DNA of 64,000 nucleotides from Mesorhizobium sp. NBSH29. Lineage in GTDB: Bacteria; Pseudomonadota; Alphaproteobacteria; Rhizobiales; Rhizobiaceae. Position 1 is the stretch's first letter; each line of letters starts with the position of its first letter. Under the pieces are notes generated by a model. That model made no database searches and was not told the DNA's origin. It was given only the letters and a program-made list of their open reading frames with translations. Shown piece by piece: positions 36,117-46,937 of the stretch. The translations under genes were made by a program, and so were the position numbers. The stretch lies in NCBI RefSeq assembly GCF_015500055.1, contig NZ_CP045492.1, positions 3,420,501 through 3,484,500 on the forward strand, given 5' to 3'.

Positions 36117-37424
36117 TCAACCTTCAATGAAAATCAGGGCAGGCGTTTCAATTAGCGACTTGATCCGCTGGATAAAGATCGCCGCATCCCAACCGTCGAT
36201 CAGTCGGTGGTCAAAACTGGACGACAGGTTCATCATCTTGCGCGGGATGAACTGCGTCCCATCCCACACCGGGCGCACCATCATCTTGTTGACGCCGACA
36301 ATGGCGACTTCCGGATAGTTGACCATTGGTGTTGTAACGACACCGCCCATGGCGCCAAGCGAAGTAATGCTGATGGTCGAGCCCGAAAGCTCCTCGCGGC
36401 TGGCCGTGCCGGCCTTGGCCGCATCTCCCAGCCGGTTCACCTCGGAGGCGCAATCCCAGAGGTCGCGCGCCTCGGCATGGCGCACTACCGGCACAACAAG
36501 ACCAGTAGCAGTCTGCGCAGCAATGCCGATATGCACACCACCATATTGGTGGATGACGCCCGCATCATCATCATACCGCGCATTCATCGCCGGCTGTTCG
36601 GCAATCGCCTTGACCATAGCACGCATGATGAAGGGCAAAAGCGTCAGCCTTGGCCGGTTGGTGCGCTTGTCCTTGTTGAGCGCAGCGCGCAATTCCTCTA
36701 GCGCGGTAACATCCACTTCCTCGACATAGGTGATGTGGGCGACACGCGACGCAGAGACCGCCATCCGCTCGGCGATTTTGCGCCTCAGGCCAATAACCTT
36801 GATCTCGTTGACCGTATTGTCGGGCTGCAACCCGCTGCCGCGACCGGGCTGCGGACCGCGCGCGATAAAGGCAGCGATATCATCATGCGTGATGCGACCG
36901 GCCGGGCCGGTACCCGGCACCTGGCGCAGATCAACTCCGGCCTCGCGCGCTTCATGCCGCACCGCAGGCGCAGCAAGCGGCTTTTCGCCCTGCGGGCGGG
37001 GCGCGCCAAGGGCTGAGCGCAGCGCCGGTTTGGCTGAAGAAGCAGGCTGTGCCGCCACCGCCGCCGGTGCCGGTTTGGGTGCAGGACTGGCAGGCGCTTC
37101 AGCCTTCTTTTCAGACTTATCTTCAGCCTTGGCCGGAGCGGAAGTTTTTGCCGAGGCCGGTTCGGCCTTAGCAGCGGCATCGCCGGCGACCTTCAGCTTG
37201 ATCAGTGGCGAGCCGACAGCAATGACATCGCCGATCTCGCCGCCCAGCCAGATAATCTCGCCATCCACCGGCGAGGGAATTTCCACCGTCGCCTTGTCGG
37301 TCATGACGGCGGCCAGAACTGTATCCTCGCGGATCAGGTCGCCGATCTTCACCTGCCATTCGACCAGCTCAGCCTCGGCCACGCCCTCGCCGACATCCGG
37401 CATCTTGATTGTATGTTCGCCCAC
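36117..37424 (-). CDS. bkdB: Branched-chain keto acid dehydrogenase E2 (dihydrolipoyl acyltransferase)
   Basis: A 435-residue E2. It has an N-terminal lipoyl domain with [11 protein letters not shown] (the lysine carries lipoate), a long Ala/Pro/Lys-rich linker, a peripheral-subunit-binding domain ([19 protein letters not shown]), and a C-terminal catalytic domain with [12 protein letters not shown] start at a GTG at 37424, just after the E1-beta stop; the longer open frame begins inside that gene. It transfers branched acyl groups to CoA. Confidence 0.94.
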   Translation of the reverse strand: MGEHTIKMPDVGEGVAEAELVEWQVKIGDLIREDTVLAAVMTDKATVEIPSPVDGEIIWLGGEIGDVIAVGSPLIKLKVAGDAAAKAEPASAKTSAPAKAEDKSEKKAEAPASPAPKPAPAAVAAQPASSAKPALRSALGAPRPQGEKPLAAPAVRHEAREAGVDLRQVPGTGPAGRITHDDIAAFIARGPQPGRGSGLQPDNTVNEIKVIGLRRKIAERMAVSASRVAHITYVEEVDVTALEELRAALNKDKRTNRPRLTLLPFIMRAMVKAIAEQPAMNARYDDDAGVIHQYGGVHIGIAAQTATGLVVPVVRHAEARDLWDCASEVNRLGDAAKAGTASREELSGSTISITSLGAMGGVVTTPMVNYPEVAIVGVNKMMVRPVWDGTQFIPRKMMNLSSSFDHRLIDGWDAAIFIQRIKSLIETPALIFIEG

Positions 37425-37428
37425 CGCG

Positions 37429-38442
37429 TTAGCCTTCCATCGTTTCAAGAAGCGCCCGACCGACACGGTCTGGCCCGGGGAAGTAAGCCCATTCCTGCGC
37501 ATGCGGATAGGGCGTATCCCAGCCGGTGACCCGCGCCACCGGTGCTTCCAGATGATAGAAGCAATGCTCCTGCACAAGCGCGGCAAGCTCTGCACCGAAG
37601 CCCGATGTCAGCGTTGCTTCATGCACCACCACGCAGCGCCCGGTCTTTCTGACCGATGCCAGAATTGTATCGAGATCGAGCGGCAACAGCGTGCGCAGAT
37701 CGATGATCTCGGCGTCGATGCCGGTTTCCTCGACCGCTGCCTGCGCCACATAAACCATGGTTCCATAGGCCAGGATAGTAAGCGCCGAACCGGGCCGGCG
37801 AATGATCGCCTCGCCCAGCGGCACTGTAAAGTGGCCTGCCGGCACCTCGCCCAATGGGTGTTTGGACCAAGGGGTGACGGGCCGGTCGTGATGTCCGTCG
37901 AACGGGCCGTTGTAGAGCCGCTTGGGCTCCAGGAAAATCACCGGATCGGGATCTTCGATGGACGAGATCAATAACCCCTTGGCATCATAGGGATTGGACG
38001 GCACCACGACTTTCAGGCCTGCCACATGGGTAAATAGAGCCTCGGGGCTCTGGCTGTGGGTCTGGCCGCCATAAATGCCGCCGCCCGAAGGCATGCGGAT
38101 GACGATCGGACAGGTGAACCCGCCATTGGAGCGATAGCGCAGCCGCGCAGCCTCCGACACGATCTGGTCATAGGCTGGATAGACATAATCCGCGAACTGG
38201 ATTTCCACGCAGGGCTTTAAACCATAGGCCGCCATGCCGATGGCGGTACCGACAATGCCAAGCTCGCTGATCGGCGCATCAAAGCAGCGGTTTTTTCCAT
38301 ATTTTTGCTGCAGCCCGTGGGTGCAGCGAAAGACTCCGCCAAAATAGCCGACATCCTCGCCGAACACGACGACATCCTCGTCCAGCCCCATCTTGACGTC
38401 CATGGCGTCGCGAACAGCCTCGATCATGGTCATTCTGGGCAT
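37429..38442 (-). CDS. bkdA2: Branched-chain keto acid dehydrogenase E1 beta subunit
   Basis: A 337-residue transketolase-like beta subunit. It contains EDVGYFGGVF, the GTAIGMAAYGLKPCVEIQFADYV region and a C-terminal domain with DLRTLLPLD and VHEAT. With the alpha subunit it forms the thiamine-diphosphate heterotetramer that decarboxylates keto acids from Leu, Ile and Val. It starts three bases after the alpha stop. Confidence 0.95.
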   Translation of the reverse strand: MPRMTMIEAVRDAMDVKMGLDEDVVVFGEDVGYFGGVFRCTHGLQQKYGKNRCFDAPISELGIVGTAIGMAAYGLKPCVEIQFADYVYPAYDQIVSEAARLRYRSNGGFTCPIVIRMPSGGGIYGGQTHSQSPEALFTHVAGLKVVVPSNPYDAKGLLISSIEDPDPVIFLEPKRLYNGPFDGHHDRPVTPWSKHPLGEVPAGHFTVPLGEAIIRRPGSALTILAYGTMVYVAQAAVEETGIDAEIIDLRTLLPLDLDTILASVRKTGRCVVVHEATLTSGFGAELAALVQEHCFYHLEAPVARVTGWDTPYPHAQEWAYFPGPDRVGRALLETMEG

Positions 38443-38445
38443 GGT

Positions 38446-40330
<1,885 letters not shown>

Positions 40331-40332
40331 AA

Positions 40333-40444
40333 ATCAGACCTGATTTTTCAGAATACGGGTATATCTATTCTTATATTTTGCAACAAAGCAATATAATAGG
40401 CAGAATTTTTTTCAAACCCAAGCGTACCATATGGCAGGTCTGAT
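40333..40444. promoter_or_regulatory. Inverted repeats flanking the bkdR/leucine dehydrogenase promoters
   Basis: ATCAGACCTG (40333-40342) and CAGGTCTGAT (40435-40444) are perfect complements 92 bases apart, one close to each start codon. Between them lies an AT-rich stretch with TATAAT at 40392-40397. The layout fits binding of an Lrp-type octamer to two sites with the DNA wrapped between them. Binding itself is inferred. Confidence 0.6.
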
Positions 40445-40457
40445 CTGGGAGGATTGA

Positions 40458-41552
40458 ATGACGGCCGCATTTTCCACCACACTACCGCCCGAGAAGCTGA
40501 GCTTTTTCAACGACCCACAAACCGGTCTGCGCGCCATCATCGTCGTTCATTCAACCGCCCTTGGGCCGGCAGCCGGCGGCACCCGCTTCTGGCCCTATGA
40601 TGACCGCGAGAGCGCCACGCGCGATGCCCTGCGTCTGGCCGCCGGCATGACCTACAAGAACGCGCTGGCAGGCCTGCCCTTCGGTGGCGGCAAGGCAGTG
40701 ATCATGCGCCCAAGCGACGAGTTCGACCGCACCGCACTTTTTGCCGCCTATGGCCGCGCTGTAGACAGCCTGGGCGGCAGCTACCTTACCGCCGAGGATG
40801 TGGGTACCACGGTGTCGGACATGCAGGCGGTGCGCACTATGACCCGTCACGTCGCCGGCCTCCCGTCAGATGGCGCAGCGGCTGGTGGTGACCCCTCGCC
40901 ATGGACCGCGCTCGGTATTTTTCTCTCCATGCAGCACGCCGTGGAGCGGATACTGGGCACGACGCTCGAAGGCCGCACGGTTGCGATTCAGGGTGTCGGC
41001 AATGTCGGCATGGGACTGGCGCGCCTGTTGCATGAGGCCGGCGCAAAGCTAATAGTCGCTGACGGTGCAATGACGCGCACCGAAAAATGTACTGAACTGT
41101 TCGGAGCGCAGGTTGTTGCGCCTGAGGCTTTGCTTTCGGTGGAGGCCGATGTGTTGGCGCCTTGCGCGCTGGGCGCCGTGCTGAACGAAGCCTCGATTGC
41201 CAGGTTCAACACAAAAATCATTTGCGGCGGCGCCAACAACCAGCTTGCGACCCCGCAAGACGCAAAACGCCTGGCTGAGCGCGGCATTCTCTACGCTCCC
41301 GACTATCTTGTGAATGCTGGCGGCATCATCAACGTCGTAGCCGAAAACCTGCAGGAAAGTGCTGCAGCTGTGGAAATGCGGGTGCGGAAGATTCCCGAGC
41401 GGCTGGCGCAGATTTTCGATGTGTCGGAAAGATCCGGCCTGTCACCCGCTGTCGTCGCCGACGACATGGCCCGCGCGATTGTGGCCGATGCGGGGATCAG
41501 GGTACCGACTGTGGCTGCAGCGCCATTGGATGAGAGCCAACACGCGGCGTAA
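40458..41552 (+). CDS. Leucine/valine/phenylalanine dehydrogenase
   Basis: A 364-residue NAD-dependent amino acid dehydrogenase. It has the substrate loop GMTYKNALAGLPFGGGKAV with the catalytic lysines, and the NAD motif VAIQGVGNVGMGLARLLHEAG. It deaminates branched-chain amino acids to the keto acids used by the Bkd complex. A GGGAGG ribosome site lies six bases before the ATG. It is divergent from bkdR, so the first and second steps of the pathway share one control region. Confidence 0.94.
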   Translation: MTAAFSTTLPPEKLSFFNDPQTGLRAIIVVHSTALGPAAGGTRFWPYDDRESATRDALRLAAGMTYKNALAGLPFGGGKAVIMRPSDEFDRTALFAAYGRAVDSLGGSYLTAEDVGTTVSDMQAVRTMTRHVAGLPSDGAAAGGDPSPWTALGIFLSMQHAVERILGTTLEGRTVAIQGVGNVGMGLARLLHEAGAKLIVADGAMTRTEKCTELFGAQVVAPEALLSVEADVLAPCALGAVLNEASIARFNTKIICGGANNQLATPQDAKRLAERGILYAPDYLVNAGGIINVVAENLQESAAAVEMRVRKIPERLAQIFDVSERSGLSPAVVADDMARAIVADAGIRVPTVAAAPLDESQHAA

Positions 41553-41565
41553 ACGGTGCCGGACG

Positions 41566-42438
41566 CTACCCCACTACCATCCTGACCCGGTGTCGCGCTT
41601 CTTCGCCCGGTGCCAGCACCAGCATGGATGGCTTCTCAAAAATGTCGCCGTCAAAGCCTTCCGGGTCGCCATGGCCGGTCCATGCCTCCAAGCACACGAA
41701 GGGTGCCCCGGGCAGGCTCCAAATGGCGAGGTGGGGAAAGTTTTCGACTTCTATCGCGATTGACGTGCCGTCTGGCCCTACAAAGCGGAAGGATTGGCTC
41801 TCGGCATTGAAGAAGCACAACGCCTCATGTGCAAACAGCGCATCGGAGACGGCAAGCTCCGTGCCCTCGAACGGCACCGCGCGCCGCATTGTGCGGGAGA
41901 ACAGACCGTCTGGCGTGACTGCCGGAACATCGCCTTTTTCGGCCTTGTCAAACATGATGCGAAAGCCCTGGCGGCTGTCGCCCGCAAAAGGCCAGCGAAA
42001 TCCCGGATGGGTGCCCAGCGCATAAGGCAATGGCTTTTCTGCGTCGGGATTGCGGACTGTGAAATGAGTGTCGAGCGAATCGACCGTCAGCCGGTAAAAC
42101 ACCTCAAGCTCAAAGGCGAAGGGGAAGTTTTCATATGTCTCGCTATCGTCGGCCAGCACCAGCCGGGCCGTGTCGGCGGTCACCTCCAACGGGCGAAACG
42201 ATTTTCCATTGGCAAAACCGTGGATCGGCATCGGATAGGCTGTGTTGTCCACATGGAGCAGGCCGTGATGGGCCCGTCCGACAATGGGAAACAGGATCGG
42301 GTTGACCTGATGCCACAGCGCTGGGTCTGGCAGCCACATAAGATCCATGCCGGCGGCAGACCAGGCCACCGGCTCGGCGCCGGCAATGGCAATTTCAGCG
42401 GTCGCGGTGCCGGCGGTCAAAAAGATGGAATCGGCCAT
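41566..42438 (-). CDS. Aldose 1-epimerase family protein
   Basis: A 290-residue galactose-mutarotase fold protein. The usual catalytic residues are in PMPIHGFAN (His) and a later Gly-His segment (ALGTHPGFRWPF), with a C-terminal VCLEAWTG. It should interconvert sugar anomers or act on hexose-6-phosphates. It stands alone between leucine dehydrogenase (convergent) and an AT-richer patch, so no pathway can be assigned. Confidence 0.88.
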   Translation of the reverse strand: MADSIFLTAGTATAEIAIAGAEPVAWSAAGMDLMWLPDPALWHQVNPILFPIVGRAHHGLLHVDNTAYPMPIHGFANGKSFRPLEVTADTARLVLADDSETYENFPFAFELEVFYRLTVDSLDTHFTVRNPDAEKPLPYALGTHPGFRWPFAGDSRQGFRIMFDKAEKGDVPAVTPDGLFSRTMRRAVPFEGTELAVSDALFAHEALCFFNAESQSFRFVGPDGTSIAIEVENFPHLAIWSLPGAPFVCLEAWTGHGDPEGFDGDIFEKPSMLVLAPGEEARHRVRMVVG

Positions 42439-42522
42439 AGTGTCCCCGTTGATACACTTTTAGCTGCCACACTGCGGGCCTGGAAGCGTCAATGGGACTG
42501 AAGGTGGACGAGGAGAGCAAGC

Positions 42523-43284
42523 TCATCGACTATTTGAAACAGCTCCCCTGACGCCAGGCCTTCTGACATCGTCGATTATCTCCTTGAGTTCGGGCAGAAA
42601 CGCCGTCCTGCGAAAACTCTGATCTCGACCAACAACAGCTCTTCTAATGATCATCGTCTGCTGATTGCTTTGATCGAATTTTTCCAGGAAGTTCCTCGTA
42701 TGCTCGATTATGATATCTCTGCGAACTCTCGGATCCAAAGCGAGCTCTTCTAGCTGTCGTATATCCTTTTGAACAATTTTTCTGGCAGATAGCGTGGACA
42801 GCGAGGACGGTTGCCTTCCGCTCTCACTGGTGGGATGAATGCGTTTAAAATCAGCATGATATGCCTCGATTCTTCTCACGGCGATAAACTCGGTAGTACG
42901 CGTATTGTTGGGAGAGGTTAAGCCAACATGTGGATAGATCTCTCCTCCTGACGCGACAGAACTCGTCGAGAGTGTAGACCCCCGACGGGCGAGAGAGGGG
43001 GCAACAGAACGGCCGATGAGACTTCCGGCTAACCTATTTAAAGCTTTAAAAACGGCGGAAAAAATTGGAACTCCGCCGCTCGGGTCCACCCGGTTAACTG
43101 GGTCATCCATGCAATAGGCGTAGGCGTTTAAGCCACCCTTACCAAAGGGGCTCAAGGAATCAGGGCTATGAAATCGCATCAACGCAGGATTGTAAGCTCG
43201 GAAGCCGTTACCCAAATGGTAATAGCCGGAGCCATCGAACAGATTTCCATTATATCCGATGCCGTGGCTGCCAGGTGCATTCAT
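42523..43284 (-). CDS. Orphan RHS-core protein with variable C terminus
   Basis: A 253-residue protein that begins directly in the hyperconserved RHS/TccC core: YHLGNGFRAYNPALMRFHSP, then DSLSPFGKGGLNAYAYC and PVNRVDPSG at residues 62-70. The remaining ~180 residues are of unknown fold, rich in Arg and Ser, with no toxin motif I recognise. Canonical Rhs proteins are over 1,000 residues, so this is either a true small Tcc-like RHS protein, as seen in pseudomonads, or the broken tip of a larger one. Base and codon use is AT-richer than the flanks. No immunity gene is visible. Transfer is likely. Confidence 0.8.
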   Translation of the reverse strand: MNAPGSHGIGYNGNLFDGSGYYHLGNGFRAYNPALMRFHSPDSLSPFGKGGLNAYAYCMDDPVNRVDPSGGVPIFSAVFKALNRLAGSLIGRSVAPSLARRGSTLSTSSVASGGEIYPHVGLTSPNNTRTTEFIAVRRIEAYHADFKRIHPTSESGRQPSSLSTLSARKIVQKDIRQLEELALDPRVRRDIIIEHTRNFLEKFDQSNQQTMIIRRAVVGRDQSFRRTAFLPELKEIIDDVRRPGVRGAVSNSR

Positions 43285-43614
43285 TAATACAGAACCCTCT
43301 AAGAAATTAAAATATATTATAAAATATACTTATGAGTATACCGGCATATAATTTCCGCTTATCTGCTCCCTGGACGCCCAATGAATGCCCCACTTCCACG
43401 AGGCCTTGCCAATGATAGCGCCTGATAGAACGGCGAAAAGCCATCCAATATTATTGCAGTCGATATCGGCGATACACTGTCCAAAAATTCCAACTTAAGG
43501 GTGTCATAATAACCACTCATTAAGAAAATCATCTGATTAGTTATTATGAAAACGATCTATATAGAAGAATTAATTTTATATAATTTATCAACCCTAGGGC
43601 GTACTCGGTGGCAA
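43285..43614. other. AT-rich intergenic stretch behind the RHS gene
   Basis: About 330 bases of clearly AT-rich sequence, including TATAAAATATA-like runs and TAATTTTATATAATTTATC. It probably holds the promoter of the RHS gene (minus strand). No convincing gene is seen; a 26-codon open frame from 43546 lacks a ribosome site. The base bias marks imported DNA. Confidence 0.55.
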
Positions 43615-43995
43615 CTAGGGCTGTGAAATTTTGATTAGTATCCGCTTATTCTCCGGAGGCCCAGTCAGTGCACTCGCTTCCTCCGCGCCTGGTTGCCACG
43701 TCACAACATCCTCGATCTTTCCGGCGAGTTCGAAATCTTTGTCGGTGATGCCTTCGGCGTCGTGGTTCATCAGTTTGACAGTGACGCTGCCATAGCTGAG
43801 GGCAAGGTCGGGATGGTGCCAGGCAGCTTCGGCGAGATGGCCGATTGTATTGACCACCATCAGCGTCGCCTTCCAGCCCCGGGTCGCATAGGTCCGACAG
43901 ATATGACCGTCGGCAAAGCTCCAGTCGGGCAGGGTTTTCAACCTCATAGCGATTTCGCCCTCAGTGTATATTCGCTCTTTCTTGCGCTCTGTCAT
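43615..43995 (-). CDS. Pterin-4a-carbinolamine dehydratase
   Basis: A 126-residue dehydratase with the family signature intact: EAAWHHPD (His60, His61, Pro62), then SYGSVTVKLMNHD. I start it at 43995 where GGAGGACAC precedes the ATG. It recycles oxidised pterin in aromatic amino acid hydroxylation or acts in pterin metabolism. No phenylalanine hydroxylase is next to it here. It lies ten bases after the MfnB-like/FolB fusion gene, so the two are one operon, which points to a pterin-cofactor role. Confidence 0.93.
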   Translation of the reverse strand: MTERKKERIYTEGEIAMRLKTLPDWSFADGHICRTYATRGWKATLMVVNTIGHLAEAAWHHPDLALSYGSVTVKLMNHDAEGITDKDFELAGKIEDVVTWQPGAEEASALTGPPENKRILIKISQP

Positions 43996-44005
43996 GTGTC
44001 CTCCA

Positions 44006-45019
44006 TCAGTTCTGGCGCGCCGCGCCGCGTTCAATTTCGACGCCGACACCGCCGGCGCCAAGCTCCAGCTTTTCTACTCTCACCATCACGCGCACCACCC
44101 GCGGGTGTGCCAGCACGCGGTCGGCGATTGCTTCGGCCAGCGCCTCGCTGAGCTGGACATGGCCGCTTTCGACGATGGCGCGGATGCCGTCCATGATAAG
44201 ATCGTAGGACACGACATGGCGCATGTCCTCAGGCTTTTGCCCGTCACGTTCTATCTCGGCGACGACGTCGAACCGTACTTGCTGGGTGCGGCCACGCTCA
44301 AAACTGTAGGCGCCGATCTGAACGGGCAGAACAAAGTCACGGACAAAAATCTTATCGGTGCCCGACGTACTGTGTTTTGCAGAGACGGGTTGACCATTGG
44401 TCGGAACGAGAGAGCGCATGGTCGCGAAGTCGAGGTGGAAGCCAAGGAAATCCGGGGCAAAATGCAGCAGCCGCGACACGTCGGGCGCTTCCAGTCCACC
44501 GCTGACGCCGACCTGCAGCCCTAGAGCCTTGGCGCGGGCAAAAAATTCGCCGATCTGCACCGGGGAATAATAGTCCATCACTCGGCCTTTGTCGGTACTG
44601 GACAAATCCAGTGCGACAGCGCGAAAACCGGCTGTGGCTATGGCGTCGAGGCCTTCCATATCGGGCGACCGATCTGCGAAAAGAACTGCGGTGAGCGGGG
44701 TGTCCGTGGCGAGCGACGCAAGCGATTTTGTCAGCGCGGCGCGGTTAGCGCTGGCGAAAAAGCCGACGGCGATGCTCGTCGCGCCGGCTTCGCCCAGAGC
44801 GCGAGCGGCGTTGGCCACCGTATCAGGTGCCATCTCGGGCGCGCCGCAGGCGCATGCTGTTTCAGCGCGCCCTGCGATCAGACCCGAGGTTTGGCGCACG
44901 ATATCGAGAGGCAGCGCGGCAAAATGGTCCGCGGCGCGCAATTCGATCCTGTCGGCACCGGCCTCAAGCGCCGCTTGTGCCCCCTGGGCCTCGCTCACGC
45001 AGGCCAGCATTTTGGTCAT
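44006..45019 (-). CDS. MfnB-like (DUF556) domain fused to dihydroneopterin aldolase
   Basis: A 337-residue fusion. Residues about 1-215 resemble (5-formylfuran-3-yl)methyl phosphate synthase, an early methanofuran-pathway enzyme of methanogens and methylotrophs: [34 protein letters not shown], and [13 protein letters not shown]. The lysines recalled as catalytic in the archaeal enzyme are replaced by Arg28, Ala84 and Thr142, though a Lys lies nearby at 144 and Asp138 is kept. Residues about 222-335 are a FolB-type domain ([31 protein letters not shown]) with its Glu and Lys present. So a degenerate synthase is linked to a probably active pterin aldolase. Confidence 0.85.
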   Translation of the reverse strand: MTKMLACVSEAQGAQAALEAGADRIELRAADHFAALPLDIVRQTSGLIAGRAETACACGAPEMAPDTVANAARALGEAGATSIAVGFFASANRAALTKSLASLATDTPLTAVLFADRSPDMEGLDAIATAGFRAVALDLSSTDKGRVMDYYSPVQIGEFFARAKALGLQVGVSGGLEAPDVSRLLHFAPDFLGFHLDFATMRSLVPTNGQPVSAKHSTSGTDKIFVRDFVLPVQIGAYSFERGRTQQVRFDVVAEIERDGQKPEDMRHVVSYDLIMDGIRAIVESGHVQLSEALAEAIADRVLAHPRVVRVMVRVEKLELGAGGVGVEIERGAARQN

Positions 45020-45140
45020 TCTTTACCCCCGCAGCATGTCTTTGCCGTTTTCATACAGAATTTTTGGCTCGGTTGAACCTGATCATTTGACGGTTTGGCC
45101 CTGGTGCGGCATTGGAGGGCAAAAATCGGGACCAAACCGC

Positions 45141-45824
45141 ATGATGCAGATGATGAAGACACTGATCGCCCCATCGATCCTGGCATCCGATTTCTCCAAG
45201 GTCGGCGACGAGGTCGAGGCCGTCGTAGCCGCGGGGGCAGACTGGATCCATCTCGATGTGATGGATGGGCATTTCGTTCCCAACATCACCTTCGGGCCGG
45301 CTTTAATTAAATCGATCCGCAACCGCACCGACAAGGTGTTTGATTGCCATCTGATGATCTCACCTACGGACCAGTATCTTGCGGCATTCGCGGACGCCGG
45401 CTGTGACATTATCACCGTCCATGCGGAGGCCGGACCGCATCTCGACCGTTCGCTTCAGGCGATAAAAGACCTCGGCAAAAAGGCCGGTGTATCGCTCAAT
45501 CCATCGACGCCGGAATCGGTCATCGAATATGTTCTGGACCGGCTCGACCTGGTATTGGTGATGACCGTCAATCCCGGTTTTGGTGGGCAGGCCTTTATCC
45601 CCGCCATGGTCGACAAGGTGCGCCGCATCAAGGCGATGATCGGCGCACGGCCGATCGACATCGAGATCGATGGCGGCGTGACGCCCGAGACCGCGCCATT
45701 GGTCGTCGCCGCCGGCGCCAATGTACTGGTCGCTGGTTCAGCGGTGTTCAAGGGCGGTACGATCAACAGCTACCGCGCCAACATTGCTGCGATCCGAGCG
45801 GCTGCTGACGAAGCGTTGCGGTAG
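45141..45824 (+). CDS. rpe: Ribulose-phosphate 3-epimerase
   Basis: A 227-residue TIM barrel. [44 protein letters not shown] and [13 protein letters not shown] mark the metal and catalytic sites. I start at the first of several ATGs (45141). It interconverts ribulose-5-phosphate and xylulose-5-phosphate. It is divergent from the FolB fusion and convergent with mtnA, so it stands alone, though a role in handling pentose phosphates of the neighbouring system is possible. Confidence 0.94.
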   Translation: MMQMMKTLIAPSILASDFSKVGDEVEAVVAAGADWIHLDVMDGHFVPNITFGPALIKSIRNRTDKVFDCHLMISPTDQYLAAFADAGCDIITVHAEAGPHLDRSLQAIKDLGKKAGVSLNPSTPESVIEYVLDRLDLVLVMTVNPGFGGQAFIPAMVDKVRRIKAMIGARPIDIEIDGGVTPETAPLVVAAGANVLVAGSAVFKGGTINSYRANIAAIRAAADEALR

Positions 45825-45842
45825 GGCTTGCGCTAGACAGCC

Positions 45843-46937
45843 CTACCCCCGCTCCGGAAACAGCGCCAGCAATCCCGCTGCCGAAGCTTCGGCCACGCCC
45901 CGCTCGGTGATCAGCCCGGTTACCAACCGGGCTGGCGTCACGTCAAAAGCAGGATTGGCGGCCGGTGAGCTATCCGGCGAAATCCGCACTTGTGTGATCT
46001 CGCCGGAGGCGGTCTTGCCCCAAACGAGCGAGACTTCATCGCCCGAGCGTTCTTCGATCGGGATTTCGGTCAGGCCGTCATGGACGGTCCAGTCGATGGT
46101 GGGCGATGGCAGGCCGACATAAAAAGGAACGCCATTGTCGTGCGCGGCGAGTGCTTTCAGATAGGTACCGATCTTGTTGCAGACATCGCCGTTGGCGGTG
46201 GTGCGGTCGGTGCCGACAATGACCATGTCGATAGCGCCACGCTGCATGAGATGGCCGCCGGCATTGTCGACGATCAGCGTGTGCGGTACGCCGTGGCCCG
46301 CCATCTCCCAGGCGGTGAGCTGGGCACCCTGGTTGCGCGGACGGGTCTCGTCGACATAGACGTGGACCGCAATGCCGGCTTGTGCGGCCAGATAAATGGG
46401 CGCGGTGGCGGTGCCGTAATCGACGGTAGCAAGCCAGCCGGCATTACAATGGGTAAGGATGTTCACCGGCTCGCCTAGCTTCTTGGTTGCGGCGATGCGC
46501 TTGATGATTTCGAGCCCGTGCTTGCCGATGTTGCGGTTCAGTTTGACATCCTCGTCGGCAATTTCGGCAGCACGCTGATAGGCGGCGGCGCGGCGCTGGT
46601 CGACCGGCAGGGGAAGCAGCGTCTCCATCATGGCGTTGAGCGCCCAGCGCAGATTGATCGCGGTGGGTCGCGTTTCGTGGAGTGTCTCCCATGCAGCGCG
46701 CAACGCCACGTCCGATGCGTCGGTGACAGTCTGGATCGCCATCCCATAGGCGGCGGTGACGCCGATCAGCGGTGCGCCGCGCACCCACATGTCCCGAATG
46801 GCAGTGGCAATTCCATCGATGCTGCCGACGGAGACAATGCGAAAATCGTGCGGCAGCCAGCGCTGGTCGATCAGGTCGACTGAGCGGCCATCATCGGCCA
46901 GCCAGATGGTGCGAAAATGGCGGTCCCCAACGTTCAC
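45843..46937 (-). CDS. mtnA: 5-methylthioribose-1-phosphate isomerase
   Basis: A 364-residue eIF2B-like isomerase. The catalytic Cys164 (THCNAG) and Asp244 ([10 protein letters not shown]) are present. It converts methylthioribose-1-phosphate, and related 5-deoxyribose-1-phosphates, to the ribulose form. It overlaps the kinase gene by four bases, so the two enzymes act in sequence. No mtnBCD genes follow, so the classic methionine salvage path is not completed here. Confidence 0.95.
   Translation of the reverse strand: MNVGDRHFRTIWLADDGRSVDLIDQRWLPHDFRIVSVGSIDGIATAIRDMWVRGAPLIGVTAAYGMAIQTVTDASDVALRAAWETLHETRPTAINLRWALNAMMETLLPLPVDQRRAAAYQRAAEIADEDVKLNRNIGKHGLEIIKRIAATKKLGEPVNILTHCNAGWLATVDYGTATAPIYLAAQAGIAVHVYVDETRPRNQGAQLTAWEMAGHGVPHTLIVDNAGGHLMQRGAIDMVIVGTDRTTANGDVCNKIGTYLKALAAHDNGVPFYVGLPSPTIDWTVHDGLTEIPIEERSGDEVSLVWGKTASGEITQVRISPDSSPAANPAFDVTPARLVTGLITERGVAEASAAGLLALFPERG

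Noticed and set aside
43546-43626. 26-codon plus-strand frame starting MKTIYIEEL in the AT-rich patch
   Set aside because: No ribosome site and no homology I can name; AT-rich DNA gives such frames by chance. It also runs into the dehydratase gene.
45087-45092. TTGACG followed by GTTTGG before rpe, as a possible third SorC site
   Set aside because: The match to TTGACATTTGCC needs an inserted base and no -10 box follows at a suitable distance.
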